A stretch of DNA of 64,000 nucleotides, taken from NCBI RefSeq assembly GCF_002153425.1, contig NZ_KZ119600.1, forward strand, positions 3,027,920-3,091,919, written 5' to 3'. Shown piece after piece: positions 8,225 through 17,321 of the stretch (position 1 is its first letter; each line of letters starts with the position of its first letter). Position numbers and translations under genes: made by a program. Under the pieces are notes generated by a model. That model did not search any database. It worked only from the letters and a program-made list of their open reading frames with translations, and had not been told where the DNA came from. This stretch comes from Litchfieldia alkalitelluris. GTDB lineage: Bacteria; Bacillota; Bacilli; Bacillales; Salisediminibacteriaceae.

Positions 8225-9178
8225 TTAGTCTTCAGTATCCCGTTCATGAAAGGTCATATATAGATAAGGATCAATTTGCTCCCCATTTCGGAAGATTTCA
8301 TAGTGTAAGTGAACGCCAGTACTTCTGCCAGTAGTTCCCATACCACCGATTTCATCTCCCTTTCTTACTTGATCTCCTACTTCAACGTAGATCTCATTTA
8401 AATGTGCATAAAGAGTTTCATAAGTATCGCTGTGTTTTACAATGACTGTAAGGCCATACCCTCCATTATTTCCAGCATGGACTACGGTACCATCTGCAGC
8501 TGTATAAATAGGTGTATTTAACGGAGCGGCAATATCTGTACCTGAATGAAACCTTGTCCACGCCGTAAAAGGATCACGTCGGTTTCCGTAATGAGAAGTA
8601 ATCCTTCCCTCAGCAGCAGGAAATAGTGTTGGTGTAGTTCGAAGTTTTTCTTCATATTCTGTTATTCTATTTACTGTTTCTTCAAAGCTTTCAATTAGTT
8701 TAGGTAACTCGTTTTTCATTTCCCTCAAACCTGTTATATTGCCTTCATTCAAAGAACCATGATTTTCTGGAAATACTTTACCACCGCTAGGTAAATCTTC
8801 ATATTCTTCCAAATCAGATGGCATTTCAAGTTCAAGATCATTTAGTCGAGATTCAAACACCTTAAACTCTTCAATCGTATTCTGAACTGCAAGGGCCTCT
8901 TCCTGTAAGCTTTCATATTCTTGTCTAATATCGGCAATTTCCTTATTCTTCTGGCCGATTCTATCTTCCTTTTCTTCTATAGTCTCAAAAAGTAGGTCTT
9001 TTTCTTGATTTAAGTAGTTTATATGTAATATTAATCCAGCTATTAAGAATGGTAATAGGATAATGAGTGCAAATATATAATGTACGAATCTCTTTGAAAC
9101 CGATATGCGTTTTATTGAATCGTGAGGTCCAGAAGATAAAATAATGTTCCATCTTTTTAAATGATTTTTTTTACTCAC
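8225..9178 (-). CDS. Membrane-anchored M23 (LytM-type) peptidase with coiled coil, 317 aa
   Basis: One transmembrane helix (about residues 26-48) precedes a coiled coil (about 55-170) and a C-terminal M23 domain (about 185-310). Metal and catalytic motifs are present: 'RFHSGTDIAAP' (H and D ligands) and 'GVHLHYEI' (HxH). The domain should cleave peptidoglycan cross-bridges outside the membrane, or act as a recruiter if inactive. The GTG at 9178 is chosen because GAGGA lies 8 bases upstream; a TTG at 9208 has its AGGAGG only 3 bases away. It is followed directly by bactofilin, so they form an operon. Confidence 0.85.
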   Translation of the reverse strand: MSKKNHLKRWNIILSSGPHDSIKRISVSKRFVHYIFALIILLPFLIAGLILHINYLNQEKDLLFETIEEKEDRIGQKNKEIADIRQEYESLQEEALAVQNTIEEFKVFESRLNDLELEMPSDLEEYEDLPSGGKVFPENHGSLNEGNITGLREMKNELPKLIESFEETVNRITEYEEKLRTTPTLFPAAEGRITSHYGNRRDPFTAWTRFHSGTDIAAPLNTPIYTAADGTVVHAGNNGGYGLTVIVKHSDTYETLYAHLNEIYVEVGDQVRKGDEIGGMGTTGRSTGVHLHYEIFRNGEQIDPYLYMTFHERDTED

Positions 9179-9354
9179 TGGTATATGTCCTCGACCTATA
9201 GGGATCAAGGTCCTCCTTTCTACAAAATAAGTAACACACCTCTATTATTCTATCATTTATTAGGTTGTGATTTGCAAGTAAAAACTAGAATAAAAACTAG
9301 ACTTGTCCCTTTTAGTCGCTTTTAGCATACTCATGCCTGTTTTATTCACAAAAA

Positions 9355-9392
9355 AATAGAGCTACTTGATAATAAAAGTCGCTCTATTCCCT
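9355..9392 (-). terminator. Terminator of the MoxR/DUF58/transglutaminase operon
   Basis: AATAGAGC-T-ACTT and AAGT-C-GCTCTATT form a stem downstream of the last gene of the operon, with T-rich sequence on the leftward side. Confidence 0.65.
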
Positions 9393-9456
9393 CTTCCAAT
9401 TTTTGTTACTCTGTTATACTTTAAAGTTAAATACTATCTATATCCTCTTACAGATG

Positions 9457-11766
9457 CTATTTTTTAAGTAATTTCTTCAATATGTCTAACTTTTCCTTAA
9501 AAGCTTCTTCATCCCTTTTATTTAAGGATACATCACTATACTTCGCACTTTCAAACATTATTAAAACATCTTTCAGTAGCTTAGATATGTTATTATCCTT
9601 ATTTATTTTTGTCCAATCATGGAAGGCTTCCTTTAATGTTTGATTATCATAATACTTATACCCATGCCGTTTTGCATAGGAAAGGAACTTTTCCATTCTA
9701 AAAACGATATGTTGATTATAAGTATCTGGATTTTTTCTCCTCCAAATAAAAAGTCGTAACAATCCTTTTCTTCTAAGCAAAATGAAAGTAGTTAATATAA
9801 TTAAAACACCTATTAAACCAGTAATCATAATTCTAGCTACTATTAGTAGATTTTCACTTATATTAAAGCCATCCTCTGTTCCACCTTCCTGTACCTCCCT
9901 ATCTGCATCTCTATTCTCCGATTGGTTATCTCCATCATCTAAATAAATACTAGGGATAGAAAAAGCAGGAGTAGGTTCAAACGGAATCCAGCCATAGCCT
10001 TCAAAATAAACCTCAACCCAGGAATGAGCATTAGAGTTCCTAACTTCATAAACCCCATAGTCCCCTGGAGCTATATCCATATAAAGATAATCTTCCTCCC
10101 TTCTTGATCCTTGTGTGAACCCTTTGACCCACCTTGTTGGTATATCTAGTGTCCTCGTCATAACAACCATAGCCGTGGAAAAATAATCACAATAACCCTC
10201 TTTGACTTCAAATAAAAACCGCTCCACAAAATCAACACTTTCACTGTTATCCTCATCTGGCTCAGTTGTATATTCAAAATTCTCTCGTAGGTACGTCTCA
10301 ATTGCCTTAACTTTATCGTAATCATTATCAGCATCTTCTACAACTTGCTCCACTAACTCTATTATTCTCGGTGATAATTCTGGTAGCTGTAAATATTTAT
10401 CCCAATACTCTTCATGTTCAAATAAGTTATTTACTTCACGTAGCTTTTCTTCTTCTATCACAGGTACTTTAGAATAAATTGTAAAGTTTTTCGGAAAACT
10501 TCCAGGTGCCCCTACAAAATGCATTTCCTCAACATTTGGGAGCCAGAGAAAAGGTGATTCGTTATCAGCTTCACTTATTTCAGAGTACGGAAAATTGATA
10601 AGTTCCAAAACAGCATTGTCATGAGTATTCAAATTATCTTCTCTGTCCATGTCATTTAAAGATAAGGATTGGATAGCATAAGCTCCTAATATAACTTGAC
10701 TTGAATAGGGAGAGTTTTCTGGAATGGAAAAGGTTTGACTAATATTTTTTGTTTTAAGCAAGGAATTGTCTATTGGTCTACTTTCGTTTTCTAACGTTGA
10801 CACACCTTCTTCCTCTACAGAAAAAAAATTATATGCACTATAATGATAGTCAGGGTCTACTCCTTCCCACCCATTTCCCGTATAATGATAACGAACCTCT
10901 CCACGGTAATACGTAGGATCGGCTGTATCAACAGTCATGACCAGTGATTGATCAAAACGGAAGCCTCCTCCTAATTCACTATCGTCTCTCCCGTATCCTG
11001 AAACCTTCTCACCACTGTCAATCCCCAGTTCTCCTAATTGTTCAGGGAGTCTTATAGACGTTTCCTCCCCTTGATAATTCTTCCATGCTGTATAGGGATC
11101 TGTTAATAATGGGCGGATTGTGTCTGGTGTAAAAACGGTTACAATTAAAACCGCTGTGAAAAAGATGGTAATGGGTAGAATCACCGTTCCTGGATAATCC
11201 TTTAAATGATCATACCCTTCTGGACTTTTTTTCTTAAGCATAATAAAGTGATGGACAACTAGTAATGATAAACTAGCGCATATCATGATAACAATATGAG
11301 TTGTTAATTCATGACCACCATAGGTATCAACGGTTGTTAAGAATACTGTAGCTATTAACATGGTAATCATAGCTCTGTATTTGTGTTGGAACCAATAAAT
11401 AAAAAATTCATAAATGAGCCATGTCCCCGTAGCAAACCAAATGTATGGAAATAAAATTGCCCCATCTAATATAAATGTCCAAAGAGACTCTCCAAGACCC
11501 CTCCAATAAAACGGGTCAGGCAACACTAATCTCCATTCAAGAAAATAACCCATAAATAAGAGAATAAATAAAGCTTGAACACACCTACGATAGAAAGGCT
11601 TCAACTGCAGAAACATATCAGTGATACAAATGACAATCAACGTTGTAAGAATGATTTGTTCTGTTACTGACAGCCAATAGTCAGTGAGCCAAATATAAAA
11701 CGAATATAGGAACACCCCTGTTAAAAATATGACACTACGCTCCAGCCAGTCCTTTTGTTGTTTCAA
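9457..11766 (-). CDS. yebA: Transglutaminase-like membrane protein (YebA/TgpA type), 769 aa
   Basis: Six or more N-terminal membrane helices (residues 1-225) lead to an extracytoplasmic region with a transglutaminase-core domain (about 470-610). It includes 'VKEGYCDYFSTAMVVMTRTLDIPTRWVKGF' (catalytic Cys), 'NSNAHSWVEVYFEGYGWIPFEPTP' (His and Asp), and a further membrane helix near 640. A DUF4129-like cytoplasmic tail follows. The family acts with MoxR ATPases and DUF58 proteins; the substrate is unknown. Its start overlaps the stop of the DUF58 gene by 4 bases (ATGA), showing translational coupling. Confidence 0.88.
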   Translation of the reverse strand: MKQQKDWLERSVIFLTGVFLYSFYIWLTDYWLSVTEQIILTTLIVICITDMFLQLKPFYRRCVQALFILLFMGYFLEWRLVLPDPFYWRGLGESLWTFILDGAILFPYIWFATGTWLIYEFFIYWFQHKYRAMITMLIATVFLTTVDTYGGHELTTHIVIMICASLSLLVVHHFIMLKKKSPEGYDHLKDYPGTVILPITIFFTAVLIVTVFTPDTIRPLLTDPYTAWKNYQGEETSIRLPEQLGELGIDSGEKVSGYGRDDSELGGGFRFDQSLVMTVDTADPTYYRGEVRYHYTGNGWEGVDPDYHYSAYNFFSVEEEGVSTLENESRPIDNSLLKTKNISQTFSIPENSPYSSQVILGAYAIQSLSLNDMDREDNLNTHDNAVLELINFPYSEISEADNESPFLWLPNVEEMHFVGAPGSFPKNFTIYSKVPVIEEEKLREVNNLFEHEEYWDKYLQLPELSPRIIELVEQVVEDADNDYDKVKAIETYLRENFEYTTEPDEDNSESVDFVERFLFEVKEGYCDYFSTAMVVMTRTLDIPTRWVKGFTQGSRREEDYLYMDIAPGDYGVYEVRNSNAHSWVEVYFEGYGWIPFEPTPAFSIPSIYLDDGDNQSENRDADREVQEGGTEDGFNISENLLIVARIMITGLIGVLIILTTFILLRRKGLLRLFIWRRKNPDTYNQHIVFRMEKFLSYAKRHGYKYYDNQTLKEAFHDWTKINKDNNISKLLKDVLIMFESAKYSDVSLNKRDEEAFKEKLDILKKLLKK

Positions 11767-13010
11767 CGTGTCATACCCCTTTCTAACACAACAGGTAATT
11801 GTCCTAATGATTCAATATAGGAAAGATCAATACTTTCACTTTGTAAGAGCTGCTCCCATCTATCCAATTCCCACTTTGTTTTACCACCAATTAATAGATG
11901 GAATGTTTTCATTCCTCGTTTTTTTAACCATTTAAACCGCTGAAATAATTGATCACTTGTAAGAGGTGAGATGACAACAATACTTCCCCTGAAATTGTTC
12001 AAGCCATCATGAAGTAAAACATCATCTACCGTTCGTTCACCATTACATTCCACATGTAATAATCGATCTTCTATTTTCCTTACATAGGCCATTCCAGACT
12101 TAGGCTCCATATATTGATAATTTATTCCTGCAAAAAGGGAGCCTATTGGAATTTTCTCCTTCATTACATATTGAATAATTGATGCTGTAATAGAGACGGC
12201 TAATTCAAATTGCCCTCTATTGTGATATGCTCCCTTGTATTGATCGAGAACAATCAGCACTTTTGGAACGGATTCTTTAATGAATTCTTTGGACTTCCAT
12301 GTACCAGTTCTTGCCGTAGCATTCCAATGTATTCGAGAAAGACGGTCTCCCATTCTATATTCTCTTACTCCATCAACCTCCTGAGTCTCTCTTTGATTGT
12401 GATGGAAGACATGTTGAATGGCAGCCTTCTTATTTGAGTTTATATAAGACCATTCTTTTATCCGTATCGTTTTCGGAAAGACTTTGAAAGAAAAGGGAAG
12501 ATGAATGGTCTTGTTATGCTCAAAAAAATTTAACAGGTCTACTGTAGAGCATTCAGTAGTTGTATAGGAGTATACCCCCCGCTCTAGGTCAGGGATCGTA
12601 TAGTTAATTTCACCGTTTCTGTAAAAATCAGGCACGAAGGAGGATTCACGAACAATTTCCCCCAAACGATTATGTGAAAAATGTTCTTTAATAAATACGT
12701 ATGGAATGGGCCAAAAACCTGGTAGTTTAAAGGCAACCACCATTTGAAAAGAATCACCAGCTTCAAGACGTCCCTCTCTTTTTCTGTAAGATACTGATCT
12801 TTTCCCAATAATTTCTTTAATTCCACTCCATCTTGTCAATAGCAGCAAATAAGTAGAGATTATCGTCATAATTACAAACATGACAAGAGCTAATTTTCCT
12901 CCTGCGAACAATAGGAAAAGAAGGCTACTTAGCCAAGTTATAATTACCCCAATGAAAACTGGAAGTTGATTTTCTGGCAACCATCGATCTTTTATCTGCT
13001 GAAACATCAT
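11763..13010 (-). CDS. yeaD: DUF58 domain protein (YeaD type), 415 aa
   Basis: Two N-terminal membrane helices (about 17-60) precede a beta-rich region and the DUF58 domain (about 195-310) with its signature 'YRMGDRLSRIHWNATARTGTWKSKEF'. DUF58 proteins belong to MoxR-centred modules, in which the ATPase is thought to act as a chaperone on von Willebrand-like partners. It is the second gene of the operon, 1 base from the MoxR gene and overlapping the transglutaminase gene. Confidence 0.88.
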   Translation of the reverse strand: MMFQQIKDRWLPENQLPVFIGVIITWLSSLLFLLFAGGKLALVMFVIMTIISTYLLLLTRWSGIKEIIGKRSVSYRKREGRLEAGDSFQMVVAFKLPGFWPIPYVFIKEHFSHNRLGEIVRESSFVPDFYRNGEINYTIPDLERGVYSYTTTECSTVDLLNFFEHNKTIHLPFSFKVFPKTIRIKEWSYINSNKKAAIQHVFHHNQRETQEVDGVREYRMGDRLSRIHWNATARTGTWKSKEFIKESVPKVLIVLDQYKGAYHNRGQFELAVSITASIIQYVMKEKIPIGSLFAGINYQYMEPKSGMAYVRKIEDRLLHVECNGERTVDDVLLHDGLNNFRGSIVVISPLTSDQLFQRFKWLKKRGMKTFHLLIGGKTKWELDRWEQLLQSESIDLSYIESLGQLPVVLERGMTR

Positions 13011-13011
13011 A

Positions 13012-13965
13012 TCATTTCTCCATCCTCACAGGAGCCTTCGTATCGTCGATAATCATTTGACATATTGACTCAACAGTTTCCCCTGAGATTTGTGATTCAG
13101 GGTGAAGGATGATTCTGTGATTAAATACATAAGGCAGTATAAATTTCACGTCATCTGGTGTAACAAAATTCCTTCCTTCATAAAAGGCTAGTGATTTTAT
13201 CCCATTCATCAAAGCCAAGGTTCCCCTTGGACTTACACCTAAAAAAATATGTTCATGATTTCTAGTTCGATTTGCTAGATTGATAATATAATTAACAATA
13301 CTCTTCGAAACGAAAACTTCCTTTACTTCCTGTTGTATCTTAATTAAGGTTTTCACATCAGTAATTATTTCTACATCTTCCAATGGATCTTTTATTTGAT
13401 TAATCAAAAGATCCTCCTCTTCACCTTTTGATGGGTAGTCCATATGAAACTTCATCATAAAACGATCCAATTGGGCTTCTGGAAGTAAGTAAGTCCCTTC
13501 AAACTCGATGGGATTTTGTGTAGCTAATACAAAAAATGGTTCAGAAATCTGGTGTATTTCACCATCTACTGTAACCTGCTTTTCCTCCATTGCCTCCAAC
13601 AACGCCGATTGTGTTTTAGTGGAAGCACGATTGATTTCATCAACAAGTAGAAAATTTGTTAAAACTGGGCCAGGACGAAAAACAAACTCTTCATTTTTAG
13701 GATGGTAAATGGTAAAACCTGTTATATCTGTTGGCAATAAATCTGGATTACACTGAATCCTTCTATATGTACTTTCGATTGATTTTGCAAGGGCCTTAAT
13801 AAGCATCGTCTTTCCAGTACCAGGTACCCCTTCCAATAATACATGTCCACCAGATAGTAAAGCCGTTATCAGTAATTTAATCTCAGTATTCTTACCAACA
13901 ATTGCACGTGAAATATTATTCTCTAACTGCTCAAATAAACCAGTGTATTCATTAGTCACCATCAT
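13012..13965 (-). CDS. yeaC: MoxR family AAA+ ATPase (YeaC type), 317 aa
   Basis: Walker A 'GVPGTGKTM' (about 48-56), Walker B 'LLVDEINRAS' (about 108-117) and the sensor region 'VLATQNPIEFEGTYLLPEAQLDRFM' identify a MoxR-group AAA+ ATPase. The downstream DUF58 and transglutaminase genes are its usual partners, so it probably remodels this envelope-associated complex. Two adjacent ATGs (13965 and 13962) follow GAGAGG; either may be used. Confidence 0.88.
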   Translation of the reverse strand: MMVTNEYTGLFEQLENNISRAIVGKNTEIKLLITALLSGGHVLLEGVPGTGKTMLIKALAKSIESTYRRIQCNPDLLPTDITGFTIYHPKNEEFVFRPGPVLTNFLLVDEINRASTKTQSALLEAMEEKQVTVDGEIHQISEPFFVLATQNPIEFEGTYLLPEAQLDRFMMKFHMDYPSKGEEEDLLINQIKDPLEDVEIITDVKTLIKIQQEVKEVFVSKSIVNYIINLANRTRNHEHIFLGVSPRGTLALMNGIKSLAFYEGRNFVTPDDVKFILPYVFNHRIILHPESQISGETVESICQMIIDDTKAPVRMEK

Positions 13966-14137
13966 CAGTCCTCTCGATATCATTCGTGTTATATTTCTTC
14001 TATTAAATCCTATGATATCCTTGTTAATTTTATATGAATCTTAACATTTCATTTGTGTTAAATAGAAATGCGCAATCGTGCAGTCTGTAGCGAGTTCAAT
14101 ACAATTTTTATCTTTTCAAAATAGTGTTTCAAAAAAA

Positions 14138-14168
14138 TAGAGAGACTGCCAGATAGACAGTCTCTATA
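14138..14168 (-). terminator. Terminator after the SPOCS-like gene
   Basis: AGAGACTG and CAGTCTCT form an 8-bp stem with a 9-base loop, with A/T tracts on both sides, 35 bases beyond the stop codon. Confidence 0.7.
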
Positions 14169-14201
14169 TATTAAATGTCCAAATTTCGAAACGTCATTGT
14201 C

Positions 14202-15038
14202 TTACCTTCTTTTCCTAGAAGCTACATCTATTTGCTGCTTTTGCAAAATCTTTATTCTTAGCTCAACTACCATCTTCTCTTCCATTGTTCTGAACGTACC
14301 TTCTTCAAAAGGTGCTTCAATTTCTTTTCCACCTTTAGAAATGACTCTTCCCATCTTCCTATCGAGAGACTCGTCATATTCAATAAAACGACTTGAGATT
14401 AATTGACATTTTGGTAGTTCATTAAATTCTTCCCCACTAATCTGGTCAAACTCTGAGAGATCAGCCGACAGCAGATCATCTTTTGAAGAAAAACCATCAG
14501 GAAGTGGCGATTTCGTAAAGAACGTAAATTCACTGTCTTGTGGGTGTGTTGAAAATATTGGTTTATTCTCATACTTTACTTCTACTACTTTTTCAAAGGG
14601 AACATCAATTGTTAATGAACGAATATCTGATACAACTTGTTTTTTTGATCCTTCCACTGGTGTAGCATATTGGATATTTTTTCTAATAAAACCTTTTAAA
14701 AATAGTTTTTTAGTTGGAAGCAATAGTCTACATTGCGTAACTTTAATGTTTTTCTTAATGTCTTTGATCTCTAATACGGGATCAGGAAAGTTAATTTTTG
14801 TTGTTAAGTCTATTTGAACATTCTCTTCTCCTAACACTACAGGAACTTTTACATGAGTGTCTTCATGATGGACTTTAGGTTTTGTGACTGGTTTCTTTAA
14901 TGGTTTTTTAATAATCTCCTTTTCTATTTTCTCAGCTTTTGGTCGTTTCTTGCCCACTTTTCCTGCAAAAAATGGTGGTGGCGGAACACTTTTTCTTTTG
15001 TGCTTATCAAAGCAATGGTCACGCTTATACTTTGACAT
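14202..15038 (-). CDS. SPOCS-like (DUF3794-type, BC_2427 family) spore-associated protein, 278 aa
   Basis: A basic, lysine/proline-rich N-terminus (residues 1-60) is followed by a beta-rich domain (about 70-150). The segment 'VLEIKDIKKNIKVTQCRLLLPTKKLFLKGFIRKNIQYATP' is the signature of SPOCS-like proteins of Bacillus spores. A charged C-terminal region of unknown role follows. SPOCS domains occur in SipL/SafA-type coat morphogenesis proteins; location in the spore coat or exosporium is inferred. The start has GGAGGATATC upstream. It is probably expressed in the mother cell late in sporulation. Confidence 0.72.
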   Translation of the reverse strand: MSKYKRDHCFDKHKRKSVPPPPFFAGKVGKKRPKAEKIEKEIIKKPLKKPVTKPKVHHEDTHVKVPVVLGEENVQIDLTTKINFPDPVLEIKDIKKNIKVTQCRLLLPTKKLFLKGFIRKNIQYATPVEGSKKQVVSDIRSLTIDVPFEKVVEVKYENKPIFSTHPQDSEFTFFTKSPLPDGFSSKDDLLSADLSEFDQISGEEFNELPKCQLISSRFIEYDESLDRKMGRVISKGGKEIEAPFEEGTFRTMEEKMVVELRIKILQKQQIDVASRKRR

Positions 15039-15282
15039 GATATCCTCCTTTCAACTATTAATAAATTTATTTAGTTTTGTTAGTATTCTATGAGACAACC
15101 GCTACATTGATTGGACAATCCTACTAATTCAATCGCCAATTTTTTCAGAGTTGGCATAGGGTTAGGACCTATAGACATTGTCCAAACTTTGTAACATTTT
15201 TCTACTATAAATGAATTTTTCCTACTTATAATAATAGTGGGAAGATCAATAATTTCTATACTAATGGAGATGAAATGAAATC

Positions 15283-15456
15283 ATGTATATGGGACAACCA
15301 CATAGCCATCATGGAGAAAGAATAAGCCACCCTCAAGGTAATACAGGATTGATTGATTACAATAAAAATCCATTTATTGTTATTTGGGAAGTAACTAGGG
15401 CGTGTGAACTTAAATGTCTTCACTGCAGAGCAGATGCGCAAACAAAGCCTTCATAA
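15283..15456 (+). pseudogene. Truncated radical SAM/SPASM gene, first 57 codons only
   Basis: The reading frame encodes a recognisable radical-SAM N-terminus ending in 'RACELKCLHCRADAQTKPS' and then a stop. The three cysteines of CxxxCxxC are intact. The head ('MYMGQPHSHHGERI', 'NPFIVIWEVTRACELKCLHCRA') resembles the TIGR04053-type radical SAM/SPASM proteins of Bacillus, which are about 370 residues long. The barrel, the SAM-binding segments and the SPASM domain are all absent. No remnant of the remaining gene is visible before the next gene at 15569. A deletion left this stub. Confidence 0.75.
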
Positions 15457-15568
15457 AGTTCCACATACTGCTAGTGCCTATTTTTTCGATTCACAATCAT
15501 TCATCTAAACATATCCAACCCTCCTTTCATAACATGTTAGTAACCCTCAGAAGAAAGGGGGTGTTTTC

Positions 15569-15673
15569 ATGACTTACGGTTACCATCACGGCGGATTTGC
15601 AGGAGGATTTGCCTTGGTACTAGTGCTGTTCATCCTACTTGTTATCATAGGAGCAGCAGTATGGGCTTGGTAA
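15569..15673 (+). CDS. YjcZ-family sporulation micro-protein, 34 aa
   Basis: The product is MTYGYHHGGFAG... followed by a single hydrophobic helix ending in 'IIGAAVWAW'. This is the YjcZ/YjcZ-like pattern of tiny sporulation membrane proteins. AAGGGGGTG lies upstream of the ATG. It is a close paralogue of the gene at 15788. Confidence 0.85.
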   Translation: MTYGYHHGGFAGGFALVLVLFILLVIIGAAVWAW

Positions 15674-15787
15674 TAACAACTCCAAAGGGCACCTTTCTTC
15701 AGGTGTCCTTATCTCATTTAAGAATCACAATTAACCATTTCTTTTCATAAAGTATAATGTACCTTCTTAAGAAAGGGGGATTAAATC

Positions 15788-15892
15788 ATGACTTACTTTG
15801 GCCATACTGGCGGTTTCGCAGGTGGTTTCGCATTAGTGTTAGTCCTATTTATCCTGCTCGTAATTATCGGAGCAGCAGTTTGGGCTTACTAA
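15788..15892 (+). CDS. YjcZ-family sporulation micro-protein, second copy, 34 aa
   Basis: It has the same length as the upstream copy and an almost identical helix (FAGGFALVLVLFILLVIIGA), differing mainly in residues 4-7 and the last residue. A separate AAGGGGGATT ribosome-binding site is present. The tandem arrangement points to local duplication. Confidence 0.85.
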   Translation: MTYFGHTGGFAGGFALVLVLFILLVIIGAAVWAY

Positions 15893-15913
15893 TCCAGTCC
15901 CCTCAATGAGAAA

Positions 15914-15928
15914 AGCTCCAACGCCTAT
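15914..15928. repeat. Remnant of dispersed repeat family R2 (reverse orientation)
   Basis: AGCTCCAACGCCTAT is the reverse complement of the right end of the full R2 copy at 48735-48885 (ATAGGCGTTGGAGCT). It directly precedes R1 copy B. Confidence 0.5.
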
Positions 15929-15957
15929 GGGAACGAGTATTCTTATCATTTTAAATA

Positions 15958-16080
15958 AGGCTGGGACAAAAGTGTTCTAACTTATGAGAAACTCGAACAT
16001 TTCGCTTCGGAAATATACTACGCTATTGTTAATAATGTTCGTATTTTCAGTTAAACACTCTAGTAATGTCCCAGCCTCTT
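15958..16080. repeat. Dispersed repeat family R1, copy B
   Basis: It begins AGGCTGGGACAAA and ends TGTCCCAGCCT, with inner text nearly identical to copy C at 32885 (both contain 'atactacgctattgttaat' and 'gttcgtattttcagttaa'). It lies after the tandem YjcZ genes and can act as their terminator. Confidence 0.8.
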
Positions 16081-16216
16081 CAAAATTTTTAAAAAATATG
16101 CAATCTTAGGTATACTCCCGTAGCTTTTTTTCCATTATATTGGTATAATTCAATTTAAGGTAAAGCGAGTGGGGTTTTGATTTAAAAGATCCTATCTTCT
16201 AAAGGAGGGCTTACTA

Positions 16217-16423
16217 ATGATTATAGAAGAGCCCCATGAAGTGATGAAAGACCGCCTCCATGCTGTAGACATTTACTTATTAAATCAGGATCATGCAAAG
16301 TTGTTTGTTGTGGAAGGCGATGGACACGTGATCATCACGGACGAGGCAAATAAGAATTTCTTTATTATTCCAGAAAACATGATGGAGGATGCCGTTGGTT
16401 TGGGTTATACAATTGTTAAATAA
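16217..16423 (+). CDS. Uncharacterised small protein, 68 aa
   Basis: A strong ribosome-binding site (AAAGGAGGGCTTACT) and a clean frame support translation. The sequence mixes short hydrophobic beta-like stretches ('AKLFVVEGDGHVIITDE', 'FFIIPENMM') with charged residues and has no signal or membrane segment. I do not recognise a family. Confidence 0.65.
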   Translation: MIIEEPHEVMKDRLHAVDIYLLNQDHAKLFVVEGDGHVIITDEANKNFFIIPENMMEDAVGLGYTIVK

Positions 16424-16444
16424 TCACAAGTTTTATTTCGGTTG

Positions 16445-16468
16445 TATATGTGAAATATTTCACATATA
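16445..16468. promoter_or_regulatory. 24-bp perfect palindrome containing a consensus Fnr box
   Basis: The palindrome is centred at 16456/16457, and its core TGTGAAATATTTCACA (16449-16464) is a perfect TGTGA-N6-TCACA site. It lies between two convergent genes, not in an obvious promoter, 29 bases before a terminator hairpin. Confidence 0.55.
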
Positions 16469-16492
16469 TAACTTATTAACCCCCTCGACTAT

Positions 16493-16529
16493 AAAAATGG
16501 TATCTCCAATGAGATACCATTTTTATTTG
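16493..16529. terminator. Bidirectional terminator
   Basis: AAAAATGGTATCTC and GAGATACCATTTTT form a perfect 14-bp stem with a CAAT loop between the convergent 68-aa gene and the DUF1906 gene. Confidence 0.85.
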
Positions 16530-16540
16530 ATACCTAATAC

Positions 16541-17197
16541 TTAATATAATGATTCAAATAACCGCTGTTGTACTAATATTGTATCAATCGGACATTCTTC
16601 AGCATCTCTCCCATACTGCCAAGCCCAAACATTAGCTTCACAATTTGGAACTGCAGGGCTATAGGTGGGAAAATCTCTTTTAGTGCTTATACCTGACTCA
16701 GGTTCAGCACTCCAAAGGACAGTTTTTGAAAATACATCACGATTTCTTACAACAGCTTCACAATAGGCTTCATTAAAAGGTCCCTCTATTGGGTCAAAAT
16801 AAATACCTGGTCGATAATCGCTATTAATCATTCGTTCTACCCAACCTAGAATCCAATCTGGGTCCACATCAAAAAAACGTTCCACATTCGCAAATATGAA
16901 AACACCCTTTGGTACACCTAACCTTTTTGCATTAAATAATGCGTTCTGTGCTGCTACTTTTCCAGCTTTTGCGCCTATTGCTTCTGTAAAATTATTATAT
17001 ATAGGTAAGATTTTCACCCCTTTACCTTTTAGGAAGTTTATTTCCTCTTTCGTCAACCCATCGCTAACATTTGGAATTGTATTTAAGTACCTCCCCCAGA
17101 CGTCCGGTTGTCCAAAGTTATTTACGACACAATCATATAACTGTTGGTCAACCGCTGCCGCGGAGTCGACACCCCATATGACTTTTGGCATAGCCAT
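16541..17197 (-). CDS. DUF1906 (Rv2525c-like, glycoside-hydrolase-like) protein, 218 aa
   Basis: The whole length fits one TIM-barrel-like DUF1906 domain: 'VIWGVDSAAAVDQQLYDCV' at the start, 'WGRYLN', 'LPIYNNF', 'PGIYFDP' and 'VWAWQYGRD' further on. The aspartate in 'GVDSA' is the usual first active-site acidic residue. No signal peptide is visible, so it acts inside the cell or spore, or is released by lysis. In Bacillus such proteins are often spore or phage-lysin related. The substrate is unknown. Confidence 0.85.
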   Translation of the reverse strand: MAMPKVIWGVDSAAAVDQQLYDCVVNNFGQPDVWGRYLNTIPNVSDGLTKEEINFLKGKGVKILPIYNNFTEAIGAKAGKVAAQNALFNAKRLGVPKGVFIFANVERFFDVDPDWILGWVERMINSDYRPGIYFDPIEGPFNEAYCEAVVRNRDVFSKTVLWSAEPESGISTKRDFPTYSPAVPNCEANVWAWQYGRDAEECPIDTILVQQRLFESLY

Positions 17198-17278
17198 CCC
17201 CTCCTTCGCATATTAGTATATGTCTGATATAGCAGGAAGAGTGAATAGCATTTCACTGAAAATTTAAACGAAAAAAGA

Positions 17279-17315
17279 AGTGCCCAACTGTTTCATAGTT
17301 GGCTACACTTCTAAT
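17279..17315 (-). terminator. Terminator of the 117-aa membrane gene
   Basis: AGAAGTG-C-CCAACT and AGTTGG-CT-ACACTTCT form a strong, slightly bulged stem just after the stop codon. Confidence 0.7.
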
Positions 17316-17321
17316 CCATCA

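Noticed and set aside
13508-13708. Open frame opposite the MoxR gene
   Set aside because: It is an antisense shadow of a conserved coding region with no ribosome-binding site.
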